Shown here: piece by piece, positions 61,368 through 64,000 of the stretch
Layout of the letters: every line of letters begins with the position of its first letter
Position numbering within the stretch: position 1 is the first letter of the stretch
DNA from: Mugil cephalus
Lineage: Eukaryota > Chordata > Actinopteri > Mugiliformes > Mugilidae
Length of the DNA: 64,000 bases
Reading direction: 5' to 3'
Assembly: GCF_022458985.1 (NCBI RefSeq)
Contig: NC_061776.1
Location: 11,364,591-11,428,590 of the forward strand
Program-made: the position numbers and the translations under genes
Notes under the pieces: model-generated
What the model saw: only the letters and a program-made list of their open reading frames with translations
Databases searched by the model: none
What the model was told of the DNA's origin: nothing

Positions 61368-63894
61368 TTCAAGGCTTTTTGGAGTGAGTCCACTTCATTG
61401 ATTATGATACACTGATAGCTGCGATCAGGCCTCACATCCTTCATCTCAAATATCTGGCGAAGGTGATCTGCAGCGAAGGCTTCGATAGTTCCATAGACCA
61501 CGTCTTTCCAATAGCATTCCTGACGATCCTTATCTTCAGATTTATTTGTGTTTGTGTCAACTGTGATTCTAAAGTACTTGTAGAATTGGGTCCATTCTTC
61601 TGCATCCCTTTGACACAAGACAGAAGAACTGGACACTACGTGTACTTTTTCACCCCGAAGCACACGCAGAACTCCAAACATGGCTGTGACGCAAGACTTT
61701 CCTTCTCCAGTGCCCATCTCCAGGAGTTTACCAGTGTCAGACAAGGCCAAGAGGCACCAGCTTATCATCTGAGTGGCTCTGGGCCACCACTTCCCTTCAG
61801 CCTTGTGCAGGTTTACAGCATTGCATAAGACTGCCAGGATCTCCTGGAGGTCTTTTGAGTCCACACTGTGTTTTTTGATTTCACCAGTTTTGATCAGGTC
61901 AGTTACACGAGTTACTACATCATATGCCTTTCTCAATGTCTGTTGATCAATCTCTTTCATCTGCTGTATTTCTTCAAAAAGAGTGTCAGTTTGAGTTGGT
62001 GTTGAGCACCTGAAAAACGGCCTTAATGGACTTGCATCTCAGTTCCACAGGTTCATTGTGGAATTTATTCAGGAGGTTTTGTAGGACCTCTGCAGCAAAT
62101 ACTAGGGAATCATTGTCCTTGAGCCTTGAAAGTTCCAGATTATGGAAAGCACTAAGATTTTGTTCTTCAATGAGAAATCCACGACTAAGCGGGACCTTCT
62201 CTGTTTCCATCACCTCTATGCCATGTACAATGTAATCAGACACAAAGTCATCCATAGTACCATAAACAATGTCTGCTTCCTAGACCTCTTTGTATGAGGC
62301 ATTAGTTATCTTCATGTTTGTGTTGACAGACATATCAAGGTACTTGTAGAAGTCAAACCATTCCTTTGTTTGCTCCTGTGAGTGAACATCAGAACTCAGC
62401 GCAATGTTTATCTTGTTTCCCTTGAAGACTTATGATGCTGCAAACATGGCTGTAACACATCTGTCTGTGTCAATACTGACCACTTGTAGCTCTCCACTCT
62501 TTTCAGTCAGCACCATTGCACACCACTGCATCATCTGCTTCACTGTAGGCCACCAGCCTTTTGTGTCAAAAAACGCTTTGCAGAGCTGAGACAGTAGGCT
62601 CTGTATGTAGCCTTCATCCAGTGTTGCACATTTGAAGGCATCCTTCACAAAGGGTGAATCTTTTGGTGCATTTTCTGAATATTGCAGGACACCAATGGTA
62701 ATGTTTTTATGATATCAATCAAAGGATCATTCAAATTCCATAGCATTTGTAATTCTTCCAGAGCTACATCTAGACAACTGTCATCTTTCTCTCTGAGAGT
62801 CTTTTGTAAATCCTGGTAGAATTTGTCAGGGCCATCAAAGTCAAGTGTCTCAACGAGAGAGCGTCCAGACTCATCTTTCCACTCAGGTGATAGTACACAC
62901 ATAGTACATACACTTGGACCAACGTAAGGATTTTGTTTATTGAACCATCCTCTGTGTATTTCTGTGACAGTGCTTGTAGTAGTTTCAGGGCCTCTGTTGG
63001 TGTCCATTGGTTTGTTTGTACGAGTTTGAGGAGCATTTCAGTGGATGCTGAATAGGTTTCCTTTGCATCAGAGTCAGATACAGAGCTTGAGTCAACAGGA
63101 AACTCTGACATACATCACTTGCTGATTGGTTGATTGACTCCACCAGGGACTGTAGGTGATTGGAGATGGTTTCTTGGGAACGTCCCTCAGATCTCCCCAG
63201 GGACAGGGAACACAGCTCTATGATGAACACTTGAGTGTGATGCAGTGTGTAGAGGGATGGGATGGCGCTAACCCATTCATCAAACAGCAGTTTGTCCAGG
63301 CCTGAGAGGATTTCACCCAGTTGATCAACCGTCAGCTGAGTGAGACTGAGATTTTGAAGTGGGATGCTGCATTTCAAAGAGAGGATTTCTAGAAGCTCAT
63401 CACTGTCTGATTCATCACTGTCTGATTCATCACTATCTTTAAACTCATCCAAGTGTTTTATTAGAACATCTTGCTTTGACTCATATTCTTCTGAAATGTT
63501 CCTGCACAGTTTCTCATGCTGCTGCTCAGCTTGTTGCTGTGATTTTTTTAATCTTTGATTTAGTTTTTTTTTGTCTCTCTTCTTCCTCTCTCTTCATCTC
63601 GTCTCCTCTCTTCCTCTCTCATTCTCTCCACTTCTCTTCTTATCTCTTCTCTTCCTCCTGTCTCTTCATCTTTTCATGGTCCCTGATTGGCTTGTTAAAA
63701 CAGTATTCACACTCGTACATATTATCACAGCCAACTGGTCTGTAGTATTCACCTGCATTGTACACATATACATGCTGCCCATGAACTGTACTTTGATAAT
63801 AGTCATCAAAGCACATGCATGGAGGTAGGACTTCATGACACTTGCAGCATCTCAGGCTGTCGCCCATGTAACATTCTGATGGTGCGTTTCCCAT
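61337..63894 (-). pseudogene. Broken SecA-type DEAD-like ATPase gene with two tandem halves
   Basis: Read on the - strand from 63894: MGNAPSE (a possible N-myristoylation start), a Cys-rich zinc-ribbon-like region (CCKCHEVLPPCMC ... CEYC), a charged coiled coil, a D/S/E acidic repeat, a helical region, then two ATPase-like halves. The first half (about 62600-62100) has KGWWPTVKQMMQWCAM but its Walker A is replaced (VVSIDTDRCVTAMF) and Walker B is lost (GFLIEEQ). The second half (61960-61370) has KWWPRATQMISWC, an intact EMGTGEGKSCVTAMF, VHVVSSSSVLCQRDAEEW and IIINEVDS, matching the SecA DEAD domain; its Walker B aspartate is Asn. Frame breaks occur near 63.65, 63.56, 63.11, 62.9, 62.65 and 61.98 kb, and in-frame stops near 62.43 and 62.28. 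Its end is cut by the retroelement at 61.37 kb. Similar SecA-profile proteins of unknown function exist in fish. Confidence 0.75.
63575..63665. repeat. CT/GA-rich low-complexity tract
   Basis: An almost pure pyrimidine run (tctcttcctctct type) on the + strand. It encodes the E/R/K-rich coiled coil of the SecA-like relic on the - strand, and two of that gene's frame breaks fall in it. Confidence 0.75.
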
Positions 63895-64000
63895 TTTTGA
63901 TGATTTGAATTTAAAGTGTTGATTTTTATGTACAACCTGTGTTTTCCTGAAAGACAAATGGCATAGATCATATATCAACCCTTATAAAACAATGACAGTC

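Overview
The window looks like nuclear DNA from a ray-finned fish, probably a percomorph. It holds intron-rich vertebrate genes with GT-AG introns (plus one AT-AC intron), AATAAA poly(A) signals, and teleost-type mobile elements (Tc1-like transposons, a hAT-like element, tRNA-derived SINEs, and non-LTR or Penelope-like debris). The species cannot be named from the sequence.

Layout. 1-8.46 kb is intron or upstream sequence of RALYL with one decayed Tc1 copy (about 2.2-3.7 kb). 8.46-13.67 kb carries the 3' coding exons of RALYL on the + strand; its RNA-recognition-motif exons are not seen here. 17.5-31.8 kb is LRRCC1 (+), about 20 coding exons, leucine-rich repeats then a long coiled coil. 32.3-41.3 kb is E2F5 (+), eight coding exons, one of its introns being a textbook AT-AC U12 intron. 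This RALYL-LRRCC1-E2F5 order matches human 8q21 and is the strongest support for the identifications. 43.3-44.4 kb is ACKR4 (-), an atypical chemokine receptor with a single coding exon.

51.4-59.9 kb holds a small, unrecognised tandem family on the - strand. Two four-exon genes each have a TATA box, a near-identical signal-peptide exon and a short basic protein; two further decayed signal exons lie at 58.4 and 59.9 kb. 60.2-61.37 kb is transposon debris. 61.37-63.9 kb is a broken gene (-) for a SecA-type DEAD-like ATPase protein with two tandem ATPase-like halves. The first half has lost its Walker motifs, and the second is cut off by a repeat.

Functionally the first three genes (RNA binding, centrosome/centriole, cell-cycle transcription factor) are ordinary conserved genes linked by old synteny. 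The unusual material is at the right end: the small secreted-protein cluster and the SecA-like relic. Exon limits are from splice-site and reading-frame inspection by eye, so a few junctions may be off by an exon or some bases.
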